A stretch of 64,000 nt of DNA from an uncultured Bacteroidaceae bacterium (lineage in GTDB: Bacteria > Bacteroidota > Bacteroidia > Bacteroidales > Bacteroidaceae), in the NCBI GenBank assembly GCA_934271655.1, contig CAKQRW010000008.1, positions 1-64,000 on the forward strand, in the 5' to 3' direction. Position numbers and translations under genes: made by a program. The notes beneath the pieces were generated by a model. The model did not search any database and was not told the origin of the DNA. It saw nothing but the letters and a program-made list of their open reading frames with translations. Each line of letters begins with the position of its first letter. The first letter of the stretch is position 1. Positions 1 through 7,739 of the stretch are shown here, piece after piece.

Positions 1-74
1 GGTAGCGCCTACGAGAATCGAACTCGTGTTCCATGCGTGAGAGGCATGTGTCCTAGCCGCTAGACGAAAGCGCC
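1..74 (-). tRNA. tRNA-Glu (anticodon CTC), copy 1
   Basis: Minus-strand cloverleaf. The 7-nt anticodon loop reads CTCTCAC, giving anticodon CTC (Glu). The D-arm (TCGTCTAG) and T-loop (TTCGATT) match bacterial tRNA-Glu, and the acceptor stem has G-U pairs at 1:72 and 6:67. The final A of the encoded CCA would lie just before the window. It is identical to the next copy. Confidence 0.93.
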
Positions 75-110
75 ATACGATTACACTTTGCTGAGCGATG
101 CTCTTCAGAA

Positions 111-185
111 TGGTAGCGCCTACGAGAATCGAACTCGTGTTCCATGCGTGAGAGGCATGTGTCCTAGCCGCTAGACGAAAGCGCC
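111..185 (-). tRNA. tRNA-Glu (anticodon CTC), copy 2
   Basis: Identical second copy of tRNA-Glu with the full CCA encoded, separated from copy 1 by 36 bp. The tandem pair plus tRNA-Ser upstream looks like a single minus-strand tRNA transcript started from the promoter at 360-367. Confidence 0.94.
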
Positions 186-190
186 ATAGT

Positions 191-282
191 TGGCGGAAGG
201 AGGGGGATTCGAACCCCCGGTACGAGCATTTTCGTACGTCAGTTTAGCAAACTGGTGGTTTCAGCCACTCACCCATCCTTCC
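191..282 (-). tRNA. tRNA-Ser (anticodon GCT)
   Basis: A 92-nt class II tRNA with a long variable arm (around GTACGAAAATGCTCGTAC) and encoded CCA at 191-193. The anticodon loop TTGCTAA gives GCT, serine AGC/AGU. It is the first gene of the minus-strand tRNA cluster, only 5 bp from tRNA-Glu copy 2. Confidence 0.94.
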
Positions 283-359
283 GGAAACTGTGTTCTGAAT
301 TTGCATCTTCAAGGGAGCATCGTTTTCGTTGGTGACCCGCTCCGTCTCATTTGCGAGTG

Positions 360-367
360 CAAAGGTA
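360..367 (-). promoter_or_regulatory. Bacteroidota -7 box for the tRNA cluster
   Basis: Minus-strand TACCTTTG matches the Bacteroidota TAnnTTTG element, 78 bp upstream of tRNA-Ser. It is divergent from the mazG promoter about 50 bp away. Confidence 0.6.
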
Positions 368-410
368 CGACATATTTTCGAACCGGCAAAACATTTTCGA
401 GAAAATTTCG

Positions 411-418
411 TAACTTTG
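411..418 (+). promoter_or_regulatory. Bacteroidota -7 box for mazG
   Basis: TAACTTTG matches the TAnnTTTG consensus and lies 38 bp before the mazG ATG, so the leader would be about 30 nt. Confidence 0.65.
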
Positions 419-456
419 CAGAAAATAATTGGATTTTAAAGATAATCTTAGTAATT

Positions 457-1272
457 ATGCACACAAAAGAAGAAAAACTTAAAGCTTTCAGCCGTCTACT
501 TGATGTAATGGACGACTTGCGTGAGAAGTGCCCATGGGACAGGAAACAGACCAATGAGTCGCTTCGCCCCAACACCATCGAGGAGACATACGAACTCTGC
601 GATGCCTTGATGAAGAACGACGACTTTAACATTTGCAAGGAACTGGGCGATGTGCTGCTGCACATTGTCTTTTACTCAAAGATAGGCGAGGAGAAAGGCA
701 CGTTTGACGTGGCAGACGTATGCAACAAGCTCTGCGACAAACTCATCTTCCGCCATCCGCACGTGTATGGCGATGTCAAGGCCACCACAGCGAGCGAGGT
801 GCTTCAGACCTGGGAGCAGATAAAGACAAAGGAAAAGGACGGCAACAAGACAGTCCTGTCGGGAGTGCCCGATGCCCTGCCCTCTCTCATCAAGGCCTAC
901 CGCATACAAGACAAGGCCCGCAACGTGGGCTTCGACTGGAAAGAGCGCCGTGAGGTGTGGACAAAGGTCAAGGAAGAGATTGACGAGTTTGAGGCCGAGG
1001 TGGAGCATGCCTACGGCAAGGCTGAGACCGACGAGGAGAAGAAGCAGGCCAGGCAGCATGCCACTGAAGAGTTTGGCGATGTCATGTTCAGCCTCATCAA
1101 CGCAGCACGACTCTACAAGATAAATCCCGACAATGCTCTGGAGCACACCAACCAAAAGTTCATCCACAGATTTAATTATGTGGAGAGCAAGGCCAAGGAG
1201 CAGGGCATCGACCTGAAGGACATGAGCCTTGAGGACATGGACAAATATTGGGAAGAGGCTAAAAAGCTATAG
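457..1272 (+). CDS. mazG: MazG nucleoside triphosphate pyrophosphohydrolase
   Basis: A 271-residue protein, close to the 263 residues of E. coli MazG. It hydrolyses (d)NTPs to the monophosphate plus pyrophosphate and helps clear aberrant nucleotides. Two MazG helical domains are visible. The N-terminal one has CPWDRKQT and the metal-binding IEETYEL motif (about residues 25-50). The C-terminal one has KEEIDEFEAE and EEFGDVMFSL (about 170-215). An open frame continues upstream into the tRNA-Ser region, but ATG 457 lies 38 bp after a good -7 box and matches the family N-terminus (EEKLKAFSRLLDVMDDLR). It is a single-gene unit ending at the hairpin at 1338-1377. Confidence 0.93.
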   Translation: MHTKEEKLKAFSRLLDVMDDLREKCPWDRKQTNESLRPNTIEETYELCDALMKNDDFNICKELGDVLLHIVFYSKIGEEKGTFDVADVCNKLCDKLIFRHPHVYGDVKATTASEVLQTWEQIKTKEKDGNKTVLSGVPDALPSLIKAYRIQDKARNVGFDWKERREVWTKVKEEIDEFEAEVEHAYGKAETDEEKKQARQHATEEFGDVMFSLINAARLYKINPDNALEHTNQKFIHRFNYVESKAKEQGIDLKDMSLEDMDKYWEEAKKL

Positions 1273-1337
1273 ACTGACAGCGCACAAGAGGCCACGAGCA
1301 ACATAGTCCAGCCAGACGGCAACATATATATATATAA

Positions 1338-1377
1338 AATGGAGATGGTGTCCCAAAACATGGACATCATCTCCATT
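1338..1377 (+). terminator. Hairpin downstream of mazG
   Basis: A 16-nt stem (AATGGAGATGGTGTCC against GGACATCATCTCCATT, one G-T pair) with an 8-nt loop, followed by GCGTGTTTT. It is a plausible terminator of mazG. Confidence 0.6.
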
Positions 1378-1420
1378 GCGTGTTTTAAGCGCAAGACACA
1401 GTGCCAAAGCGCAAAAGAAA

Positions 1421-1451
1421 GTGGTGCCCTTCATCAGATGAAGGGCACCAC
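1421..1451 (-). terminator. Terminator of the metH operon
   Basis: A perfect 14-bp stem (GTGGTGCCCTTCAT with CAG loop). Read on the minus strand it is followed by TTTCTTTTG, as expected for intrinsic termination after metH. Confidence 0.75.
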
Positions 1452-1622
1452 TTAATATATAAGATAAGCTTGACAGCCAGCCGCAGGTTCATCCCTACGT
1501 ATTAGCATGCATGCCATCACTTTCGGAAAACGGTCTGTCATCTGTCATCGTCAGCGCACATCAATCCAGCAGTCCACATGGACAGGCACAAACAATGCCG
1601 AGAAAGCCGCGCACGCCCCTTG

Positions 1623-4391
1623 CTATCCAAAGAAATCAGGCTTATGCTTGCGCGCCTCCTCGATAGAGAGCACATCGCCCTGCTCCTGCTGGCGCTTGTG
1701 GCGCAGAGCCTCATAGTTCTCCTGAAGCTCCTCCACCAGTTCCTGGCGTGTCTCCGGATTGAGCAGTTTAGCCCCCGCCAGCACATTCTGCGAGGCATCC
1801 TTCATCCACAGCACCGGACCGCTATACACAGGCGCTATCTTGAGCGCCGTGTGCAGTTCGCTGGTAGTAGCACCGCCTATCATGATAGGTATGTCCAGCC
1901 CCCGCGCCTCAAGCGCGCGTGCCACATTCACCATCTCCTCAAGCGAAGGCGTGATGAGTCCCGACAGACCTATCATGTCCACATGCTCCTCCACGGCCTT
2001 GTCCACAATAGCCTCCGTAGGCACCATGACACCCAGGTCGATGACCTCATAATTATTGCAGGCCATGATCACGCTCACTATATTCTTTCCTATGTCGTGC
2101 ACATCGCCCTTCACCGTGGCCAGGAGCACCTTGCCAGCCTTGGCTGCGCCCTCCTGCCGACTTGCCTCTATGAGAGGCTGCAGTATGCCCACAGCCTTCT
2201 TCATGGTGCGCGCTGTCTTCACCACCTGCGGCAAGAACATCTTTCCCGAGCCAAACAACTCGCCCACCACATTCATGGCATCCATCAGCGGGCCCTCTAT
2301 TATCTTCACCGGATTCTCATACTTCCTCACAGCCTCGTCCAGGTCAGCCTCAAGAAAATCGCCTATACCCTTCACCATGGCATGCTTCAGCCTCTCCTCC
2401 ACCGTCTGCTGCCTCCAGTCGTCAGCAGTCGCCTTCTTCACCGCGCCACCATTCTTCAGCGCCTCCTTCTCGGCCTCCTTTTCAGCCTTGATGCGGTCGG
2501 CCACTTCTATGAGGCGTTCGGTAGCCTCAGGATCCGTGTTGAGTAGCACGTCGTCAATAGCCTTGAGCACATCGGCAGGGATGTCGCTATAGAGCACCTG
2601 CGTGGCAGGATTGACGATGCCCATATCCTGTCCCTTGGCTATAGTATGATACAAGAAGACAGCGTGCATAGCCTCACGTATGTAGTTATTGCCACGGAAG
2701 GCAAACGAGAGGTTGCTCATTCCTCCCGACACATGCGCCCCCGGCAAGTTGCGGCGTATCCACTCCGTGGCGCGAATGAAGTCGAGAGCATAGTCATTGT
2801 GTTCCTCTATGCCAGTGGCCACAGCCAGCACATTAGGGTCGAAGATGATGTCGAGCGGATTCATGCCTACAGTATCCACCAACAGTCGGTAGGCGCGCTG
2901 GCATATGTCTATCTTGCGCTGGTAGGTAGTGGCCTGTCCCTCCTCATCGAAAGCCATGACCACCACAGCCGCTCCCATGCGCCTCACCTCACGCGCATGC
3001 TCCAGAAACACCTCCTCGCCCTCTTTGAGCGATATGCTGTTGACAATGCCCTTGCCCTGCACACACTTCAGTCCGGCCATGATGACCCGCCAGTTGCTGG
3101 AGTCAATCATCACGGGCACCTTGGCTATGTCGGGGTCGGACATCATCATGTTGAGAAACACCGTCATCTCCTTCTCCGCGTCCAGCAGTCCGTCGTCCAT
3201 GTTGACATCGATGACAAGCGCTCCGTCCTCCACCTGCTTGCGCGCTATGGACAGGGCCTCGTCATAGTTCTTCTCATTGATGAGCCTCAGAAACTTGCGC
3301 GAGCCGGCCACGTTGCATCGTTCGCCCACATTGACGAATCGGCGCTCGGGAGTCAGCTCCAGCAGCTCCAGTCCGCTCAGCCACAGGTTGCCTGGCTGTC
3401 TGGCAGGCACATGCGGCCTTGCTCCCTCCACTATAGCTGGGTAGCGCGCTATAAACTCGTCGGTAGTGCCGCAGCATCCACCGATGATGTTCACCAGTCC
3501 CTCATCGACAAATTCCTGCATCTGCTCCGCCATGTCGGCCGGAGTCTGGTCATACAGTCCGAGCGAATTGGGCAGTCCGGCATTGGGGTGCACGGATATG
3601 TAATAAGGAGCCCGTTCCGCCATCGTGTGCAGGAACGGTTTAAGTTGCCTGGCCCCAAACGAGCAGTTGAGTCCCACTGAGAATATGTCGGCATGCTGCA
3701 CACTGGCCAGAAAGGCCTCGATGGTCTGTCCCGACAGCGTGCGTCCCGCACTGTCGCTCACGGTGAGCGACAGCATCAACGGCAGGCGCTTGCCCTTACT
3801 CTCCATCACCCTCTCGGCCGCATATATGGCAGCCTTTGCATTGAGCGTGTCGAAGATGGTCTCCACAAGCAGCGCGTCCACGCCGCCATCGATGAGAGCG
3901 TCAATCTGCTCGGCATACGCATCGGCCATCTCGTCGAAGGTGACGGCACGCAGCGCAGGGTCGTTGACATCGGGCGATATGCTCAGCGTCTTGTTGGTAG
4001 GGCCTATGTCACCAAGCACAAACCGCGGTTTCTCGGGCGTGGCTCTGGTATATTCGTCAGCCAGGCGGCGCGCTATGCGTGTGGCCGCAAGGTTTATCTC
4101 GCGGCAATAGTCCTCCACATGGTAGTCGGCCATGGATATGCGCTGCGAGGAGAATGTGCACGTGGTGATGAGGTCGGCTCCAGCCTCAAGATACTTGCGG
4201 TGTATGTCCTCTATCACATCGGGGCGTGTGATGCAGAGCAGGTCATTGTTGCCCTTCATCACGCCCGGCTGCTGTGTGAAGCGCTCTCCGCGGAAGTCTT
4301 GCTCCACAAGCCCGTACTGCTGTATCATGGTGCCCATGGCACCGTCGAGTATGAGTATTCTTTCCTTTATTATCTCGTGTATTGTGTTCAT
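1623..4391 (-). CDS. metH: Cobalamin-dependent methionine synthase, short form lacking the AdoMet reactivation domain
   Basis: A 922-residue protein that transfers the methyl group of 5-methyl-THF to homocysteine via cobalamin. The homocysteine domain (1-320) has zinc ligands at Cys243 (VGLNCSFGA) and Cys306/Cys307 (GGCCGTT). The pterin domain (about 345-620) contains NVGERCNVAGS. The cap and B12 domains (about 660-900) contain DVHDIG with the Co-ligand His765, and the GLSGLITPS and MIGGATTS motifs. E. coli MetH is about 1227 residues. This one stops just after the post-B12 linker (SIEEARKHKPDF), so the roughly 330-residue flavodoxin/AdoMet reactivation domain is absent. The 350 bp downstream cannot encode it. 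It lies 24 bp after smpB and is probably cotranscribed. Confidence 0.96.
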   Translation of the reverse strand: MNTIHEIIKERILILDGAMGTMIQQYGLVEQDFRGERFTQQPGVMKGNNDLLCITRPDVIEDIHRKYLEAGADLITTCTFSSQRISMADYHVEDYCREINLAATRIARRLADEYTRATPEKPRFVLGDIGPTNKTLSISPDVNDPALRAVTFDEMADAYAEQIDALIDGGVDALLVETIFDTLNAKAAIYAAERVMESKGKRLPLMLSLTVSDSAGRTLSGQTIEAFLASVQHADIFSVGLNCSFGARQLKPFLHTMAERAPYYISVHPNAGLPNSLGLYDQTPADMAEQMQEFVDEGLVNIIGGCCGTTDEFIARYPAIVEGARPHVPARQPGNLWLSGLELLELTPERRFVNVGERCNVAGSRKFLRLINEKNYDEALSIARKQVEDGALVIDVNMDDGLLDAEKEMTVFLNMMMSDPDIAKVPVMIDSSNWRVIMAGLKCVQGKGIVNSISLKEGEEVFLEHAREVRRMGAAVVVMAFDEEGQATTYQRKIDICQRAYRLLVDTVGMNPLDIIFDPNVLAVATGIEEHNDYALDFIRATEWIRRNLPGAHVSGGMSNLSFAFRGNNYIREAMHAVFLYHTIAKGQDMGIVNPATQVLYSDIPADVLKAIDDVLLNTDPEATERLIEVADRIKAEKEAEKEALKNGGAVKKATADDWRQQTVEERLKHAMVKGIGDFLEADLDEAVRKYENPVKIIEGPLMDAMNVVGELFGSGKMFLPQVVKTARTMKKAVGILQPLIEASRQEGAAKAGKVLLATVKGDVHDIGKNIVSVIMACNNYEVIDLGVMVPTEAIVDKAVEEHVDMIGLSGLITPSLEEMVNVARALEARGLDIPIMIGGATTSELHTALKIAPVYSGPVLWMKDASQNVLAGAKLLNPETRQELVEELQENYEALRHKRQQEQGDVLSIEEARKHKPDFFG

Positions 4392-4415
4392 GCTGTTCTC
4401 ATTATGTGTTTTGCC

Positions 4416-4886
4416 TCAATGCTTCATGGCCCTGTCCATCTCGCGCTTGTCCTCCTTCTCCTTGAGCGACTGGCGCTTGTCATATTCCTTCTTGCCTCGG
4501 GCCAGAGCTATGACCATCTTGGCCAGTCCCTTCTCGTTGACAAACAGGCGCACGGGCACTATGGTGAATCCAGGTGCCTTAGTGTCGTCCTGCAGGTTGC
4601 GTATCTCCTTCTTGTTGAGCAGCAGCTTGCGCTCCCTGCGCTCCACATGGTTGTTGTACGATCCCTGGTCATAGAGAGCCACATACATGTTCTTCACCCA
4701 CATCTCTCCGTTGTTGATGTAGCAGAACGTGTCCACCAGACTGGCCTTTCCTGCCCTGATGCTCTTTATCTCCGTGCCGGTGAGCACGATGCCAGCCGTG
4801 AGCGTGTCGACAAACTCATAGTCAAACGACGCCCGCTTGTTCTTTATGTTCACCTGCGACTGCTTCTGCGTGTTCTTCTTTGCCAT
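4416..4886 (-). CDS. smpB: SsrA (tmRNA)-binding protein SmpB
   Basis: A 156-residue protein of typical SmpB length. It binds tmRNA and brings it to stalled ribosomes for trans-translation. The beta-barrel core is visible, with GTEIKSIRAGKASLVDTF at about residues 37-54 and a following NNGEMWV segment. The basic C-terminal tail (KGLAKMVIALARGKKEYDKR, then KEKEDKREMDRAMK) is the part known to enter the empty mRNA channel. It starts 2 bp after the stop of the upstream DMP19-like gene, so the two are translationally adjacent, and it is followed by metH. Confidence 0.96.
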   Translation of the reverse strand: MAKKNTQKQSQVNIKNKRASFDYEFVDTLTAGIVLTGTEIKSIRAGKASLVDTFCYINNGEMWVKNMYVALYDQGSYNNHVERRERKLLLNKKEIRNLQDDTKAPGFTIVPVRLFVNEKGLAKMVIALARGKKEYDKRQSLKEKEDKREMDRAMKH

Positions 4887-4888
4887 AG

Positions 4889-5389
4889 TCAGACATATTT
4901 TTCCATATTGTCAATAATCATCTTAGCCACTGCGGGAGTGACGTCCTCCTGGTAGTCGTCAAGGAAGTCATCGCCCATCTCATTGAGCGTCTCCAGCTCC
5001 TCATAGAGCGCCATGAAGTCCTCGTCGCTCATGCCGTCGGTCATGATTTCCTCCTCATGCCTGCGGCACTCTTTCTTTGCCTCGTAGAGAAACTTGGAGA
5101 ATTCCTTCATGCCCCACTCCGTCTTCACCACATAGGGGAAGGGCCCGTAGAGCACATAAGGGGCATAGCCATTGGCCACCAGCTGTATGAAGCCACCCTC
5201 CATCACCTCGTCGAGCATGTAGCGATAGCAGAGCAGCGAGTGCTGCTCGGCCGAGAGCATGTCCATGTTCTCCTCGCTGAGGCTGCCGCCCACAGCCGAG
5301 AGATACTGGTCTGTGATGATTCTGATGAAGTCGGCGTCAGGCACAGCCCCGTAGCTTTTCCGCAGGCTGCCGCCATCTAAATGTATCAT
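4889..5389 (-). CDS. DMP19-like (DUF4375) acidic protein
   Basis: A 166-residue acidic protein (many Asp/Glu, tail EDVTPAVAKMIIDNMEKYV). The segments LSAEQHSLLCYRYMLDEVM, GGFIQLVANGY and WGMKEFSKFLYEAKK match my recollection of the DMP19/DUF4375 family. DMP19 of Neisseria is a DNA-mimic protein, and the role in Bacteroidota is unknown. It is the first gene of the smpB-metH unit, with a -7 box at 5424-5431. I assign the family with moderate confidence and no function. Confidence 0.68.
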   Translation of the reverse strand: MIHLDGGSLRKSYGAVPDADFIRIITDQYLSAVGGSLSEENMDMLSAEQHSLLCYRYMLDEVMEGGFIQLVANGYAPYVLYGPFPYVVKTEWGMKEFSKFLYEAKKECRRHEEEIMTDGMSDEDFMALYEELETLNEMGDDFLDDYQEDVTPAVAKMIIDNMEKYV

Positions 5390-5423
5390 ATGTCAGAAAG
5401 TGTAGTTATATTATATATTTGTG

Positions 5424-5431
5424 CAAAGATA
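5424..5431 (-). promoter_or_regulatory. -7 box for the DMP19-smpB-metH unit
   Basis: Minus-strand TATCTTTG (TAnnTTTG type), 34 bp upstream of the DMP19-like start. Confidence 0.6.
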
Positions 5432-5536
5432 CGCCAATCTTCCCGAAAAATCAAACCCACCGCTCCACTATTTGCCCAAAACGCACGTTTTTCCCTAAAA
5501 ATAAGGCTTATGCTTGGCAGTATGACAAAAATAATG

Positions 5537-5544
5537 TACATTTG
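5537..5544 (+). promoter_or_regulatory. -7 box for the DUF2264/pectinase unit
   Basis: TACATTTG of the TAnnTTTG type, 69 bp upstream of the DUF2264 start. Confidence 0.5.
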
Positions 5545-5613
5545 CAATCAGTTTAGGCCCCAAGAAGGCCGCCAAAGCTTTTTACTCCGAACAACTAATT
5601 TAACTAAACAACC

Positions 5614-7629
5614 ATGAAGATAAGCTTATCTATCAAACCTCTCGTGCTGGCCATAGCCACCTTCACGTGCGCTGTGACATCAGCGCAGGACGACCCAGTC
5701 CCCTCGCGCTCCATCCCGCAGACATTCACCATTCCATCGCCCAACCGCAAGCTGAGTCCGCTCACAGGCATGGACCGCCAGGGATGGATAGACGCCGCCA
5801 CCTATCTGCTCGACGGCGCCTTCACCTACATCAAGGACATCGACGACCCCATGTACTTCCCCAAGGAACTGGAGAAGACCTATCCGAGAGACCCCGGACA
5901 GGTGCCTACAGCCAAGCTTGAGGGCTTCTGCCGCACCCTCTTCATAGCAGCGCCGCTGCTGAAGGAGAACCCCTCCCTCACTCTCGGCGGCATCAAGGTG
6001 GCAGACTACTACCACCACCAGTTGCTCAACCTCATTGACCCCAAGAGCCCGAGCTACATCAAGCACCGCACAGGCGGACCCAGCCAGATACTCGTGGAGT
6101 TTGGCGCTCTCGCCATCTCGCTCCACACAGCCAAGAACGTGCTGTGGGACACACTCACACAGGAGCAGAAAGACGAGCTGGCCGCCACTATGCTGAGCTA
6201 TGGCAACGGGCCTACCATCGGCTCCAACTGGATGTTCTTCAACGTCTTCATCATGAGCTTCTTCAAGGAGCAGGGCTACCAGGTCAACGACGCTCACCTG
6301 GAGGACTGCCTGAAGAAGATACTGGCACGCTACCGCGGCGAGGGCTGGTACAACGACGACCCCGCCTACGACTACTACAGCATGTGGGCCTTCCAGATGT
6401 ACGGCCCTATATGGGCACAGACCTACGGACACTTCTACCCGCAGTACGCTGAGCAGTTCATGAAGAACCAGCACGACATGGTGGACAACTATCCATACAT
6501 GTTCAGCGAGAGCGGCAAGATGAACATGTGGGGACGAAGCATACCATACCGCTTCGCCACCGTCGTGCCGCTGGCGCTACTCGGCTTCCAGCCAGACAGC
6601 AGCGTCAACTACGGATGGATGCGCCGCATAGCCTCGTCCACTCTCCTGCAGTTCCTGCAGAACCCATCCTTCCTTGAGGACAACGTGCCCACACTCGGAT
6701 TCTACGGCAAGTTTGCCCCATGCGTGCAGATCTACAGCTGCCGCGGCAGCGTGTACTGGTGCGGCAAGGCCTTCCTCGCGCTCCTGCTGCCAAAGGACAA
6801 CCCGTTCTGGACTGCCAAGGAGAACAACGGCCCATGGGAGAAGGACCTGAAGAAGGGACACGTCTACAACAAGTTCCAGCCTGCCACCAACCTGCTCATC
6901 ACCGACTACCCCAACGTGGGAGGCGCCGAGATGCGCTCATGGTGCCATGAGACAGTGGCCAAGGACTGGCAGAAGTTCCGCAGCTCAGAGAACTACAACA
7001 AGCTGGCCTACCACACCGAGTTTCCATGGATGGCCGACGGCAAGAACGGCGAGGTGTCGATGAACTACGCCACCCTCAATGCCAAGAAGGAATGGGAAGT
7101 GCTGCGCCTCTACGACTTCAAGGGCTTCCACGACGGCATCTACCGCCGCGACGCAGTGCTGGAGACCGACGCCAACGTCAAGTACAGCCTGGCAGACATA
7201 CCTCTGCCCGACGGCGTGCTCCGCATCGACAAGGTCACAGTGCCATCACCCACCACCATACGCCTCGGCCACTACTCGCTGCCGCAGATAGGCGACAAGC
7301 CTGTCACAAAGAAGATGGCTGGCACCGACGCCCACGTCATCTCCAACGGCGAGCACCAGCTGGCCATCGTTCCGCTGGCCGGATGGGACAAGACCCTCTT
7401 CGTCCAGACCTCTGGCCTTCACCCCGTGAGCAAGACCGCAGGCCTGCTCATGTGCGAGAAGAAGGTGGCCAAGGAGAATGTGATGGTGACCCTCATGCTG
7501 TGGAAGAAAGGCAGCAAGGCCTTCAGCGGCAAAGAGCTGCACCAGGTGAAGAAGGTGAAGATAGCAGACGACCACTCGTCAGTCACTGTCACACTGGCAG
7601 ACGGCAGCGTGAAGACTGTAGAGTTCTAA
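5614..7629 (+). CDS. Secreted DUF2264-domain protein, probable glycan-active enzyme
   Basis: A 671-residue protein with a signal peptide (MKISLSIKPLVLAIATFTCA, cleavage probably after TSAQ). The body resembles DUF2264: an N-terminal (alpha/alpha)-type region with MDRQGWIDAATYLLDGAF, GSNWMFFNVFIMSFF and WYNDDPAYDYYSMWAFQMY (about residues 50-270), then a beta-rich C-terminal part. I recall that DUF2264 overlaps a recently defined uronic-acid-active glycosidase family (GH154), but this is unverified and the substrate is inferred. It is followed after 110 bp by the GH28-GH105 gene, which supports a role in uronate-rich pectin breakdown. The gene is GC-rich, with strong C-ending codon preference like its neighbour. 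Confidence 0.82.
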   Translation: MKISLSIKPLVLAIATFTCAVTSAQDDPVPSRSIPQTFTIPSPNRKLSPLTGMDRQGWIDAATYLLDGAFTYIKDIDDPMYFPKELEKTYPRDPGQVPTAKLEGFCRTLFIAAPLLKENPSLTLGGIKVADYYHHQLLNLIDPKSPSYIKHRTGGPSQILVEFGALAISLHTAKNVLWDTLTQEQKDELAATMLSYGNGPTIGSNWMFFNVFIMSFFKEQGYQVNDAHLEDCLKKILARYRGEGWYNDDPAYDYYSMWAFQMYGPIWAQTYGHFYPQYAEQFMKNQHDMVDNYPYMFSESGKMNMWGRSIPYRFATVVPLALLGFQPDSSVNYGWMRRIASSTLLQFLQNPSFLEDNVPTLGFYGKFAPCVQIYSCRGSVYWCGKAFLALLLPKDNPFWTAKENNGPWEKDLKKGHVYNKFQPATNLLITDYPNVGGAEMRSWCHETVAKDWQKFRSSENYNKLAYHTEFPWMADGKNGEVSMNYATLNAKKEWEVLRLYDFKGFHDGIYRRDAVLETDANVKYSLADIPLPDGVLRIDKVTVPSPTTIRLGHYSLPQIGDKPVTKKMAGTDAHVISNGEHQLAIVPLAGWDKTLFVQTSGLHPVSKTAGLLMCEKKVAKENVMVTLMLWKKGSKAFSGKELHQVKKVKIADDHSSVTVTLADGSVKTVEF

Positions 7630-7739
7630 GCATCCGCCTATCACCCTACAGGCACACACTGGCACAGCCCCAGAGCCATGCACAGCCACAGCTGCGCCCC
7701 ACCCATCAATGACCAAATTTACAGAAGAGATATATAGAG

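Noticed and set aside
190..456. N-terminal extension of MazG
   Set aside because: The extension would begin inside tRNA-Ser and run through both promoters; the family start is at 457.
1578..2546. Long plus-strand frame antisense to metH
   Set aside because: It lies fully within metH, whose protein is recognisable throughout; the composition is a shadow of GC-rich codons.
3693..4955. 420-codon plus-strand frame antisense to metH and smpB
   Set aside because: It spans two well supported genes on the other strand and has no domain match.
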